Shown: piece after piece, positions 1-5,878 of the stretch
Numbering within the stretch: position 1 is the stretch's first letter
How the letters are laid out: every line of letters begins with the position of its first letter
NCBI GenBank assembly: GCA_013152135.1
Contig: JAADGX010000179.1
Span: 19,484-25,361 of the forward strand
Direction of reading: 5' to 3'
From: Chlorobiota bacterium
GTDB taxonomy: Bacteria; Bacteroidota; Ignavibacteria; SZUA-365; JAADGX01
DNA length: 5,878 nucleotides
Translations under genes and position numbers: made by a program
The notes under the pieces: generated by a model
What the model was told of the DNA's origin: nothing
Seen by the model: only the letters and a program-made list of their open reading frames with translations
Database searches by the model: none

Positions 1-519
1 AATACATCGGCCGAACTTGACGCCCTGCCGTTCACCGGCCCTGACGGCACCGCGGCGAGTTACTACACCGTCCCCGGGACGCCTCTCCATTCCTGGCACG
101 AAGCTCATCGCTGGATGCAGTACAAAGTGTACCTTGCGACAACCGACAGCGCTTACACGCCGGTCTTGCAGGAAGTACGAATCACTACAACCACCTCCTC
201 CGTGACCAGTCCAATCTCTCATTCGAATGCGTCGCGCGTGAACCTTTACCAGAATTTCCCGAATCCTGTCGGGAAGAACAGTCCTTCCGGTCAGAGCTGG
301 ACGACCGCGGCCTTCGATATTCGCGGGAACGTAGCCGATGTTGTTGTGGGCCTTTATAACATGCTGGGGAAAAAGGTTCGCTCCCTGTGGAACGGCTCCG
401 TGTCCCCCGGACGTCACGTGGTACGAATCAACACGCGTGATTTATCAAGCGGTACGTACTCGATACGGCTCACAACACGAAACGCCTCTGCCAGTACCAT
501 CATCAGCGTCCTCAACTGA
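1..519 (+). CDS. C-terminal end of a secreted protein with a type IX secretion sorting domain (5' partial)
   Basis: The frame is open from base 1 to the TGA at 517-519, giving 172 residues of a protein whose start lies outside the window. Residues 81-89 read NLYQNFPNP, the hallmark opening of the type A Por/type IX secretion C-terminal sorting domain. It continues with GLYNMLGKKV (117-126), a PGRHVV turn, and an LSSGTYSIRL strand, the usual beta-sandwich pattern up to the C-terminus. By family knowledge, this domain directs export of a Sec-delivered periplasmic protein across the outer membrane and is normally removed when the cargo is released or anchored to the surface. The segment before it (about residues 37-60, containing QYKVYLATTD and TPVLQEVRI) resembles the end of a beta-rich repeat often seen in large extracellular proteins of this group. 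The enzymatic or adhesive role cannot be told from this fragment. An insertion of about ten residues follows the NFPNP motif (KNSPSGQSW). Membership of the sorting-domain family is near certain; the cargo function is unknown. Confidence 0.92.
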   Translation, partial: NTSAELDALPFTGPDGTAASYYTVPGTPLHSWHEAHRWMQYKVYLATTDSAYTPVLQEVRITTTTSSVTSPISHSNASRVNLYQNFPNPVGKNSPSGQSWTTAAFDIRGNVADVVVGLYNMLGKKVRSLWNGSVSPGRHVVRINTRDLSSGTYSIRLTTRNASASTIISVLN

Positions 520-642
520 ACAACGGTACACCTGCTCCCTTCCAACGGAAATCATCTTTTACTTTGTGCGTACAATCTCCCGAATGTTTTTATTTTAATA
601 ACACGTTTTGGAGAACCCTGGAAAATCATCGGGAGAAAAATC

Positions 643-3114
643 ATGGGCGTTTGTTTCCACTTCGGAGATTCACGGTACAAAAAACAACTTCCCGCCTTGC
701 AGTCCATCGAGAAGATCGGTCTCATCGGGGCGGGTACAATGGGCATCGGCATTGCCATCGACATCCTGAACAAGACGGACTGCCGGGTGGTCATGATCGA
801 CATTGCCGAAACCGCCTTGCAGCGGGCTGAAGCAGAGATCGAACGATACGCGGGAGGACTGGTCAAATCCTTGCGCCTGCATGAAAGCGATGTCGCTTCC
901 TACACCGGCAGAGTGCAGTACACCCGGAATTACAAGGAGCTGGGCAACGCCGACCTGATCTGGGAAGTTGCCACCGAGCGCATCGACATCAAGAAAACCA
1001 TCTTCTCGCTTATCGAGGAGCACGCCGACCTCGACAGGCTCGCGTTCATCTTTTCCAATACCTCTTCGCACACCACGGCGGAGCTGGCGAAATTGTTCAG
1101 CAATAATGCATTCCGGGAGAAGTTTCTTACCGGGCACGGCTACTATCCTTTCCACGCCAATCGCTTGTTCGACGTTATGAAAGGACCCTACGCAAGCGAA
1201 GAATCTTTCATCCGCGGCATCATGTTCGCCGGGCAGATGCTGGAAAAGAAAGTCATTGCCCTGGAGCGCGACCATCACGGCTACGTCACTGATCCCATCT
1301 TCCAGGCAATGGGCCAAATCATCAGCTGGGACGTCAAGCAGGGACGCGACCTGGTGGAGCTGCCGCTGGTATTCGCCATGATGACCGCAAACCCGTTCCA
1401 GGTACTGGATCGGACCGGGCACATGCCGTTCACCGAGTCGGCACGGCACATGGGCTCCGCCCTGCCCGACAATGACCGCCTTCGCCTGCTGTACAAGCGA
1501 CATGGACGCAACTACCCGGAATGGATCGAGGCCCTCGAGAACTCGGGACGCATCGGCCTGGCTTCGAAGGAAGGAACGGGGTTCTTCGCCTGGGAAGGAA
1601 AACCGGGAAAGGAAAAGCCGGTGCGCGTGTACGACCCTCCCTCCGATACGTACATCGAAATGCCGGAAGTCGACTGGGAGGCGTTCGGTTCAATAAGGCA
1701 GGCGCGGGAACGCGACCGGAAGGCGGCCGCCATCAGGAGTATCGAGGGATTGATCCTTGTAGCGGAAGCGGACGACCGTGGAGGGAAGGCCTTCCGCCGC
1801 TACGTCTTGCCCATCATGCTCTACGCCCTCGACATGATACAGGATGGATACGCGACCCCCGGCCAGGTGGACGCTTCCACGCGCGTGGGACTCCGGTTCA
1901 AGTACGGGATGTGCGAGATCGTGGACGGCTTCCTGAAGCATTTCGGCTTCGATGGTTTCTTTGAGTTGCTCCGGAAGGCGGCCGCGGAAAATCCCGACCT
2001 CGCGGACCTCTACGACACCGAAGGCGTCTCAGGTCCCCGGCAAGGGAAACCCTGCCTGATCCACGCAATGAAGGAAAAGAACTGGAACACTCTTCTTGGG
2101 TATGGCCGGGTGTACGGTACGCCGGTTACCCAGCGGAATTTCTCCACCGGCGACATGGACCCTTACTACAACGACATCCTCCTCTACCTTCCCAACGAAA
2201 AGGACCGGGTGGCGTCCCTCGTTTTCGACAACCCGCTCCGGGGCAACGTGTGGAACAAGTACGTCCTCGACCAGTTCGATCACGCCCTCGGAACCTGCGT
2301 CGAACTGTTCACGAGCGGGCGGCTGGGAGCGATCCTGTTCACCGCTTCCGGCAAGGGCATGCGCATGCTCGGCGCCGACGCCCGGATGTTCAATAAGGGC
2401 TGGTTCGACCCGCGCGAAGGGTACCGTTTCCTGGGCGAGGAGGAGGCATCGTACTTCACGAAGGCTGGCATGAAAATCTTCCGGTTCCTGCAGGAGTCGC
2501 CCATCTGGACGGCGGGAGCGTTCGGCGAAAAGTGGGGAGGAGGCGCGGAATTCACGTATTTCCTCAATCTCCGCTACGACCTGCAAGCGGAAGGCGTGGA
2601 GTTCGACAGCCTGACCCGCTCCACGGTGAAGCGTGAGAAAAAGAACTACAACCAGCCCGAGATCAACTACGCCATTTTGGCCGGGTTCGGCGGTGTGCAG
2701 GAACTGCGCCGCCTGGGCCTGGGCGACTCGGTCATTGACGAGATATTCATGAAGGGGCTCACGGCAACGCGCGCGTACGAGCTCGGCCTCTCGAATGCTG
2801 TCGCCGATGATGAATACAAGCTGCTGGAGAAAACCTACGAAACCTTGCGTGTGAACCAGAAATTCGCCGCCCCCTGGTCCGCTTCACTGTACCACGTGCA
2901 GAAGAAGCGCGCCTTTCACGAAGGTATCGACGACGATGCCCTGGTCAAAGAAACCGGCGAGACTTTCAATCCAGACAAGAACCCATACATATCGACCGGT
3001 ATCCTCCGCCTGCTCAACATGGGAGGCAAGAATCCGCCCATGGACCAGAGTGTAGCGGGTGAATTACCGGGGTGGAGTGGCAAGAATTACGAAACGATGT
3101 TTTTGACGGAGTAG
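643..3114 (+). CDS. FadN-type bifunctional 3-hydroxyacyl-CoA dehydrogenase / enoyl-CoA hydratase
   Basis: This cytoplasmic 823-residue fusion is predicted to carry out two beta-oxidation steps: hydration of trans-2-enoyl-CoA and NAD-dependent oxidation of the 3-hydroxyacyl-CoA. Residues 24-200 form the NAD-binding dehydrogenase domain, with the Rossmann loop GAGTMG at 29-34, acidic D53 closing the second strand, and SNTSS at 138-142. H165 aligns with the catalytic His of the HFFNP motif, here HGYYPFH. Roughly 205-330 and 360-470 look like two helical dehydrogenase C-terminal domains, both divergent. Residues 520-720 are a crotonase domain: an oxyanion-loop segment (ASGKGMRMLGADARMF), GGGAEF with E636, NQPEI with E673, and a GFGGVQEL turn. 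Both catalytic Glu positions of enoyl-CoA hydratase are present. The dehydrogenase-first order matches Bacillus FadN and some archaeal fusions, not FadB/FadJ. The ATG at 643 is preceded by GGGAG at 631-635, seven bases upstream. Odd points: the dyad Glu is replaced by D177, the HFFNP Asn by Tyr, and about 17 extra residues lie between the two hydratase Glu positions. Substrate is unknown. Confidence 0.88.
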   Translation: MGVCFHFGDSRYKKQLPALQSIEKIGLIGAGTMGIGIAIDILNKTDCRVVMIDIAETALQRAEAEIERYAGGLVKSLRLHESDVASYTGRVQYTRNYKELGNADLIWEVATERIDIKKTIFSLIEEHADLDRLAFIFSNTSSHTTAELAKLFSNNAFREKFLTGHGYYPFHANRLFDVMKGPYASEESFIRGIMFAGQMLEKKVIALERDHHGYVTDPIFQAMGQIISWDVKQGRDLVELPLVFAMMTANPFQVLDRTGHMPFTESARHMGSALPDNDRLRLLYKRHGRNYPEWIEALENSGRIGLASKEGTGFFAWEGKPGKEKPVRVYDPPSDTYIEMPEVDWEAFGSIRQARERDRKAAAIRSIEGLILVAEADDRGGKAFRRYVLPIMLYALDMIQDGYATPGQVDASTRVGLRFKYGMCEIVDGFLKHFGFDGFFELLRKAAAENPDLADLYDTEGVSGPRQGKPCLIHAMKEKNWNTLLGYGRVYGTPVTQRNFSTGDMDPYYNDILLYLPNEKDRVASLVFDNPLRGNVWNKYVLDQFDHALGTCVELFTSGRLGAILFTASGKGMRMLGADARMFNKGWFDPREGYRFLGEEEASYFTKAGMKIFRFLQESPIWTAGAFGEKWGGGAEFTYFLNLRYDLQAEGVEFDSLTRSTVKREKKNYNQPEINYAILAGFGGVQELRRLGLGDSVIDEIFMKGLTATRAYELGLSNAVADDEYKLLEKTYETLRVNQKFAAPWSASLYHVQKKRAFHEGIDDDALVKETGETFNPDKNPYISTGILRLLNMGGKNPPMDQSVAGELPGWSGKNYETMFLTE

Positions 3115-3165
3115 AATAGCCGGGCATTTAGCATTTAAAAACGGTTCTCTTTCCGCAACGGCCTT

Positions 3166-3229
3166 TACCCAAAGGGTATATAAAATAATTGCTTTTGGCG
3201 ATCGTTTTCAGTATCTTTTCCTTCAGATA
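3166..3229 (+). promoter_or_regulatory. Candidate promoter and operator region of the toxin-antitoxin pair
   Basis: This AT-rich stretch lies in the 147-base gap before the toxin gene. A plausible promoter is TTGCTT (3189-3194), a 17-base spacer, then TATCTT (3212-3217); each box matches four of six consensus positions. Two small inverted repeats flank or overlap it: TACCC-AAA-GGGTA at 3166-3178, and TATCT/AGATA at 3212-3216 and 3225-3229, which covers the -10 box. HigA-type antitoxins usually repress their own operon through palindromes near the promoter, so these are reasonable operator candidates. The arms are only five bases long, and FCB-group promoters can differ from the sigma-70 consensus, so this is a weak prediction. 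Confidence 0.3.
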
Positions 3230-3250
3230 ATAGCATAGGAGGAGATACTT

Positions 3251-3255
3251 GAGGA
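3251..3255 (+). promoter_or_regulatory. Ribosome binding site supporting the GTG start of the toxin gene
   Basis: GAGGA ends six bases before the GTG at 3262. A stop codon in the toxin's own frame sits at 3250-3252, and the first in-frame ATG is residue 51, well inside the conserved core. The GTG is therefore effectively the only usable standard start. A stronger purine run (AGGAGGAG, 3237-3244) lies 17 bases upstream of the GTG, which is too far to serve it well. Confidence 0.6.
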
Positions 3256-3261
3256 CTTCGA

Positions 3262-3564
3262 GTGATTATTGTATTCAGAACAAGAAGATTACAAAAGCAA
3301 TACGAGTCCTCGCGAGAAGCGGAAAAAGAGTATGGACGCATCGTTGCACGGAAGTACATCGAACGTATAAATATTATCAAGTGTACGCTTGATATTGACG
3401 AATTGCGTTCCATGCCGGGATTGAGATGTCATCCTCTTAAGGGAGACCGAAAGGATCAGTGGGCAGTTAAGTTGACGGGAATATACAGGCTTATATTCAC
3501 ATTGGAAGGTGAATATCGCAATATTGTACGCATAGAGGAGGTGAGCAAGCACTATGATGATTAG
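3262..3564 (+). CDS. HigB/RelE-family toxin of a type II toxin-antitoxin system
   Basis: This small basic protein of 100 residues belongs to the RelE/HigB (plasmid maintenance killer) family, whose members are mostly ribosome-dependent mRNA endonucleases. The C-terminal half carries the family signature: LRSMPGLRCHPLKGDR (residues 48-63), QWAVKLTG with W67, and YRLIF with R76. It closes with IEEVSKHYDD (91-100), where H97/Y98 take the place of the usual terminal DYH. The basic residues R55, H57, K60 and R76 are candidates for the RNA-binding and catalytic surface. The start is GTG, as an in-frame stop lies 12 bases upstream. The gene comes before its antitoxin and overlaps it by 11 bases, the toxin-first order typical of higBA and unlike most relBE loci. 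Composition is clearly AT-richer than the flanking metabolic genes, which suggests horizontal acquisition. Family membership is well supported; ribosome-dependent cleavage is inferred from the family. Confidence 0.88.
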   Translation: MIIVFRTRRLQKQYESSREAEKEYGRIVARKYIERINIIKCTLDIDELRSMPGLRCHPLKGDRKDQWAVKLTGIYRLIFTLEGEYRNIVRIEEVSKHYDD

Positions 3565-4654
3565 AGAGCAGTATCATTCGGATTTAGCCATTCCCCCCGG
3601 GGAATATCTGGAGGAAGTTATCTCCGAGTTGGGTATGACGAAGAATGAGCTTGCGAAGCGCATGAACCGTCCTCCATCAAAATTAAGCGCTATTTTTTCT
3701 GGAGATAAGGCTATTACTCCTGACACGGCGCTGCAACTGGAAAAAGTGGTCGGCGTTGCGGCTCACATCTGGACAGGACTGGAAGCTGAGTATCGTTTGG
3801 TTCTAGCTCGACAGAAAGAACAGCAGGAACTCAATCGTTTGCGGGAGGAAGGCACACTTGTAACAAAATTTTGTTATGCAGATCTAGTTCGGATGGGATA
3901 CGTTGCCAAAAAAACACAGCCAGCGGACAAGGTACTGGAACTACAGCGCTTTTTTGGTGTGACTTCATTGTTTAATATCCAACATCTGAAACGGTACCAA
4001 GCAGCTTTCCGACGTGGTCTTCATGTCAAAGAAAAATATTCTCCTGAAGCAGCCTCGACCTGGTTGAGAATTGGAGAATTGAAGGCTCAGAAGATGGACT
4101 GTGCCCCATATCAAAAGAAAAAATTGATTGCAATTCTTCCACAAATTCGAAGTATGACGAAAAAGTCTCCAGAGGAATTTGAAACGGATCTCCGTTTTCT
4201 ATTATCTGAAGCTGGCGTTGCTTTCGTTCTCTTGCGCCATCTACCCAAAACTTTTGCTCACGGTGCGACTTTTTGGCTAAATTCAAAAAAAGCCGTTCTC
4301 ATTCTTTCTTTACGCGGCAGTTGGGCTGACATTTTCTGGTTTAGCTTATTTCATGAAATCGGGCACATCCTTTTACACGGAAGTAAAAGAGTATTCGTGG
4401 AGAGTGATGAAAAGAGCATTAATCAAGCTTTTTATGAAGAAGAAGCAAATCGCTTCGCTTCAGAATACCTGATCCCTAAAAATAAATACAGATCTTTTGT
4501 CGAGACCGGGTCCTTTTCTTCCAACGATATCAAGCGCTTTGCGGAATCGTTGGATATTCATCCCGGTATTGTCGTCGGGCGTTTGCAACATGACCGGTAC
4601 ATTAAACCATCCTGGCACAACAACCTTCGCACAAGATATAAATGGAGGATGTAG
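3554..4654 (+). CDS. HigA-type antitoxin fused to an ImmA/IrrE (M78) zinc metallopeptidase domain
   Basis: The 366-residue protein has two recognisable parts. Residues 12-75 are a HigA-type XRE helix-turn-helix: IPPGEYLEE, then MTKNELAKRMN, then PSKLSAIFSG, then ITPDTALQLEKVVG. This is the DNA-binding and presumed toxin-neutralising module. A charged, probably helical linker (about 76-100) and a middle region (105-215) follow, with no motif I recognise. Residues 216-345 form an M78 peptidase domain: HEIGH at 267-271 gives two His zinc ligands and catalytic E268, the E295-E297 cluster before ANRFASEYLIP supplies the likely third ligand, and PGIVVGRLQ at 337-345 is a closing motif typical of this subfamily. 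Classical HigA proteins are only about 90-130 residues, so most of this protein is extra. The start overlaps the toxin stop, suggesting translational coupling; GAGGAGG at 3535-3541 lies 12 bases before it, and a second ATG follows at 3557. By analogy with ImmA and IrrE, the peptidase may cleave a repressor or other substrate; that is inference. Confidence 0.9.
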   Translation: MMIREQYHSDLAIPPGEYLEEVISELGMTKNELAKRMNRPPSKLSAIFSGDKAITPDTALQLEKVVGVAAHIWTGLEAEYRLVLARQKEQQELNRLREEGTLVTKFCYADLVRMGYVAKKTQPADKVLELQRFFGVTSLFNIQHLKRYQAAFRRGLHVKEKYSPEAASTWLRIGELKAQKMDCAPYQKKKLIAILPQIRSMTKKSPEEFETDLRFLLSEAGVAFVLLRHLPKTFAHGATFWLNSKKAVLILSLRGSWADIFWFSLFHEIGHILLHGSKRVFVESDEKSINQAFYEEEANRFASEYLIPKNKYRSFVETGSFSSNDIKRFAESLDIHPGIVVGRLQHDRYIKPSWHNNLRTRYKWRM

Positions 4655-4683
4655 TGGTAACACGGAACGATGATTTATTTTCC

Positions 4684-5802
4684 CTACTTCCCTTCCACCG
4701 CCATGCTGTTCAGCGCTTCGATTCCTCTTTCCAGCGTCTCGTCTGAAGCGGCGAAGGAAAGCCTGAAATGCGTGTCGCGTGTGGAAAATGCCCCTCCCGG
4801 CACCAGTAACAGCTTTCTCTTAATGGCCGCTTCCACGAATTCCGTTCCCGTCTTTCCCTCCCAGGGCACTTCGATGAAGAAATAGAACGCGCCCTCTGGT
4901 TTTACCATCCGGTACCTGTCCTTCAACCCTTCATAGACCAGGTCCCGCTTTTTCCGGTACGATTCGATGATCGGATCCAGGTCCACGTCCAGGGTTTCGG
5001 CGCAGGCTTTCTGGAACGGTGAAGGTGCGCAAACGAAGGTGAACTGCTGGAGCGTTTCCATCTTTTCCACAACTGCGCGCGGTCCGGCCGCGTAACCGAT
5101 CCTCCAGCCGGGCATGCCCATGGACTTTGTAAACCCGGAGAGCATGACGGTATCCGGGTGGTGCCGGAGCATGGAGGACGCCGCACCCTCGTACGTGAAC
5201 CGCTCGTAAATTTCATCGCTGAGCACCAGGAGACGATGCCGTGAAGCGACTGCCGCCACTGTCTTCAGTTCATCTTCGGAGTAGCACCCGCCGGTGGGGT
5301 TCTGCGGAGAATTCACCACGATGATCCTCGTTCGATCGGTGACCTTCGACTCCAGCTCTTCCTCGCGGATGCGAAAATCCGGGTAGGTGTTGTAGAACAC
5401 CGGCACTCCCCCGAACTGCTCAACCAGCACCTTGTACACGATGAAGAAGGGATCCGGAATCAGGACTTCATCGCCTTCATCCACGAGGCTCATGAATGCC
5501 AGCAGGAGGCCACCGGACACGCCCGAGGTCACAAACAAGTGTTCCGGTTCCACGCCGCACCGGTCGATAACCTGTCGCCGGATTCCCTCCTGGAGCTCGG
5601 TGATACCGCCGGTCATCGTATAGCGGTTGAAGCCGTCGCGGATTGCCCGTATCGCCGCTTCCTTGACGGGGTCCGGCACATCGAAATCCGGCTGACCGAT
5701 GGAAAGATTGATGCTGTCCTTTATGCTTGCGGCCCGGTTGAATATCTTCCTGATACCGGAGACATTGAGATTCCTCACCCGCGATGCTAGTAGCTCTTCC
5801 AT
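4684..5802 (-). CDS. Class I/II PLP-dependent aminotransferase (fold type I)
   Basis: This 372-residue cytoplasmic enzyme is predicted to transfer amino groups between an amino acid and a 2-oxo acid using pyridoxal phosphate. The fold type I signature is complete: NLSIGQPDF near the N-terminus (32-40), NSPQNPTGG with N168, LSDEIYERF with D196 and Y199 contacting the cofactor, FTKSMGMPGWRIGY with K226 as the Schiff-base lysine and R234 as a cofactor-phosphate ligand, and FRLSF with R347 as the substrate-carboxylate arginine. Length is near the usual 370-400. The ATG (complement of 5800-5802) is preceded by GAGGA (complement of 5812-5816) at nine bases. The closest general resemblance is to the aspartate/alanine/aromatic aminotransferases (AspC/AlaT/PatA-like). 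The sequence alone does not fix the substrate, so no symbol is given. The gene converges on the antitoxin gene with 29 bases between stops, and its GC-rich composition matches the acyl-CoA gene rather than the toxin-antitoxin pair. Confidence 0.93.
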   Translation of the reverse strand: MEELLASRVRNLNVSGIRKIFNRAASIKDSINLSIGQPDFDVPDPVKEAAIRAIRDGFNRYTMTGGITELQEGIRRQVIDRCGVEPEHLFVTSGVSGGLLLAFMSLVDEGDEVLIPDPFFIVYKVLVEQFGGVPVFYNTYPDFRIREEELESKVTDRTRIIVVNSPQNPTGGCYSEDELKTVAAVASRHRLLVLSDEIYERFTYEGAASSMLRHHPDTVMLSGFTKSMGMPGWRIGYAAGPRAVVEKMETLQQFTFVCAPSPFQKACAETLDVDLDPIIESYRKKRDLVYEGLKDRYRMVKPEGAFYFFIEVPWEGKTGTEFVEAAIKRKLLLVPGGAFSTRDTHFRLSFAASDETLERGIEALNSMAVEGK

Positions 5803-5832
5803 GATTCCAGGTCCTCGTTCAGTTGGATGTGT

Positions 5833-5878
5833 TCAGGGAATGATTCCCCGTTCCCGCAGGCTTGCGATCGAATCCGTG
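5833..5878 (-). CDS. Possible C-terminal codons of a gene upstream of the aminotransferase (partial)
   Basis: Read on the minus strand from the window edge, one frame runs to a TGA (complement of 5833-5835) and ends ...TDSIASLRERGIIP, which looks like an ordinary helical protein C-terminus. It would end 30 bases before the aminotransferase start, a spacing compatible with a shared transcript. Only about 14 codons are visible and a second minus-strand frame is also open here, so the call is tentative and the product cannot be named. Confidence 0.3.
   Translation of the reverse strand, partial: TDSIASLRERGIIP

Noticed and set aside
520..642. Promoter between the sorting-domain gene and the acyl-CoA gene
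   Set aside because: TTGTGC (564-569) with TTTTAT (588-593) at 18 bases is a poor match, and no second element supports it. The stretch is AT-rich and probably holds a promoter, but I cannot place it.
670..1503. Long minus-strand open frame of 277 residues opposite the acyl-CoA gene
   Set aside because: It lies wholly antisense to a gene with clear domain motifs along its length, has no recognisable family features, and is the kind of shadow frame expected in GC-rich coding DNA.
1521..1964. Plus-strand open frame of 147 residues in another frame of the acyl-CoA gene
   Set aside because: Arg/Gly/Pro-rich out-of-frame translation of a confirmed coding region.
2029..2586. Minus-strand open frame of 185 residues
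   Set aside because: It is antisense to the hydratase half of the same gene, and its valine/glutamate-rich composition mirrors the sense codons. No motif or convincing start.
3124..3137. Tandem 7-base repeat GCATTTA-GCATTTA after the acyl-CoA gene
   Set aside because: Only two copies in AT-rich intergenic sequence; too short to distinguish from chance.
3115..3180. Intrinsic terminator after the acyl-CoA gene
   Set aside because: TACCC-AAA-GGGTA could form a weak five-pair hairpin, but it is followed by TATAAAAT rather than a run of T, so it is not a convincing terminator on the + strand.
4655..4683. Bidirectional terminator between the convergent antitoxin and aminotransferase genes
   Set aside because: The 29-base gap has no stem of useful length; termination probably occurs inside or beyond the opposing gene.

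Overview
The window comes from a moderately GC-rich bacterium, probably of the Bacteroidota/Chlorobiota (FCB) group. The main evidence is the first gene, which ends in a type IX secretion (Por) C-terminal sorting domain with the motif YQNFPNP; that sorting system is essentially confined to this group. The GC content, near 60% in the metabolic genes, argues for an Ignavibacteria-, Kryptonia- or Rhodothermota-like lineage rather than a typical AT-rich gut Bacteroidetes. This placement is inference.

Layout from left to right: (1) 1-519, + strand: the 3' end of a large secreted or surface protein carrying the sorting domain. (2) 643-3114, + strand: an 823-residue bifunctional beta-oxidation protein with the 3-hydroxyacyl-CoA dehydrogenase half first and the enoyl-CoA hydratase half second. 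This is the FadN-type order, the reverse of FadB/FadJ. (3) 3115-3261: an AT-rich intergenic region with a candidate promoter and small inverted repeats. (4) 3262-3564 and 3554-4654, + strand: a toxin-first HigB/RelE-like toxin and HigA-like antitoxin pair overlapping by 11 bases. The antitoxin is fused to a C-terminal ImmA/IrrE (M78) zinc metallopeptidase domain with an intact HEIGH motif. (5) 4684-5802, - strand: a complete class I/II PLP-dependent aminotransferase, convergent with the antitoxin gene. (6) 5833-5878, - strand: possibly the last codons of a further gene upstream of the aminotransferase.

The acyl-CoA enzyme and the aminotransferase look like ordinary chromosomal metabolism. They share a GC-rich composition, while the toxin-antitoxin pair between them is visibly AT-richer (about 40-45% GC in sampled lines). 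The pair therefore looks like a small acquired cassette. The thiolase and acyl-CoA dehydrogenase genes that follow fadN in Bacillus are not found here.

The two points most worth a second look are the antitoxin-metallopeptidase fusion and the altered dehydrogenase active site of the FadN-like protein. That site keeps the catalytic His but has Asp in place of the dyad Glu, whereas the hydratase half keeps both catalytic Glu residues. I see no CRISPR array, tRNA, rRNA, insertion sequence or convincing intrinsic terminator.
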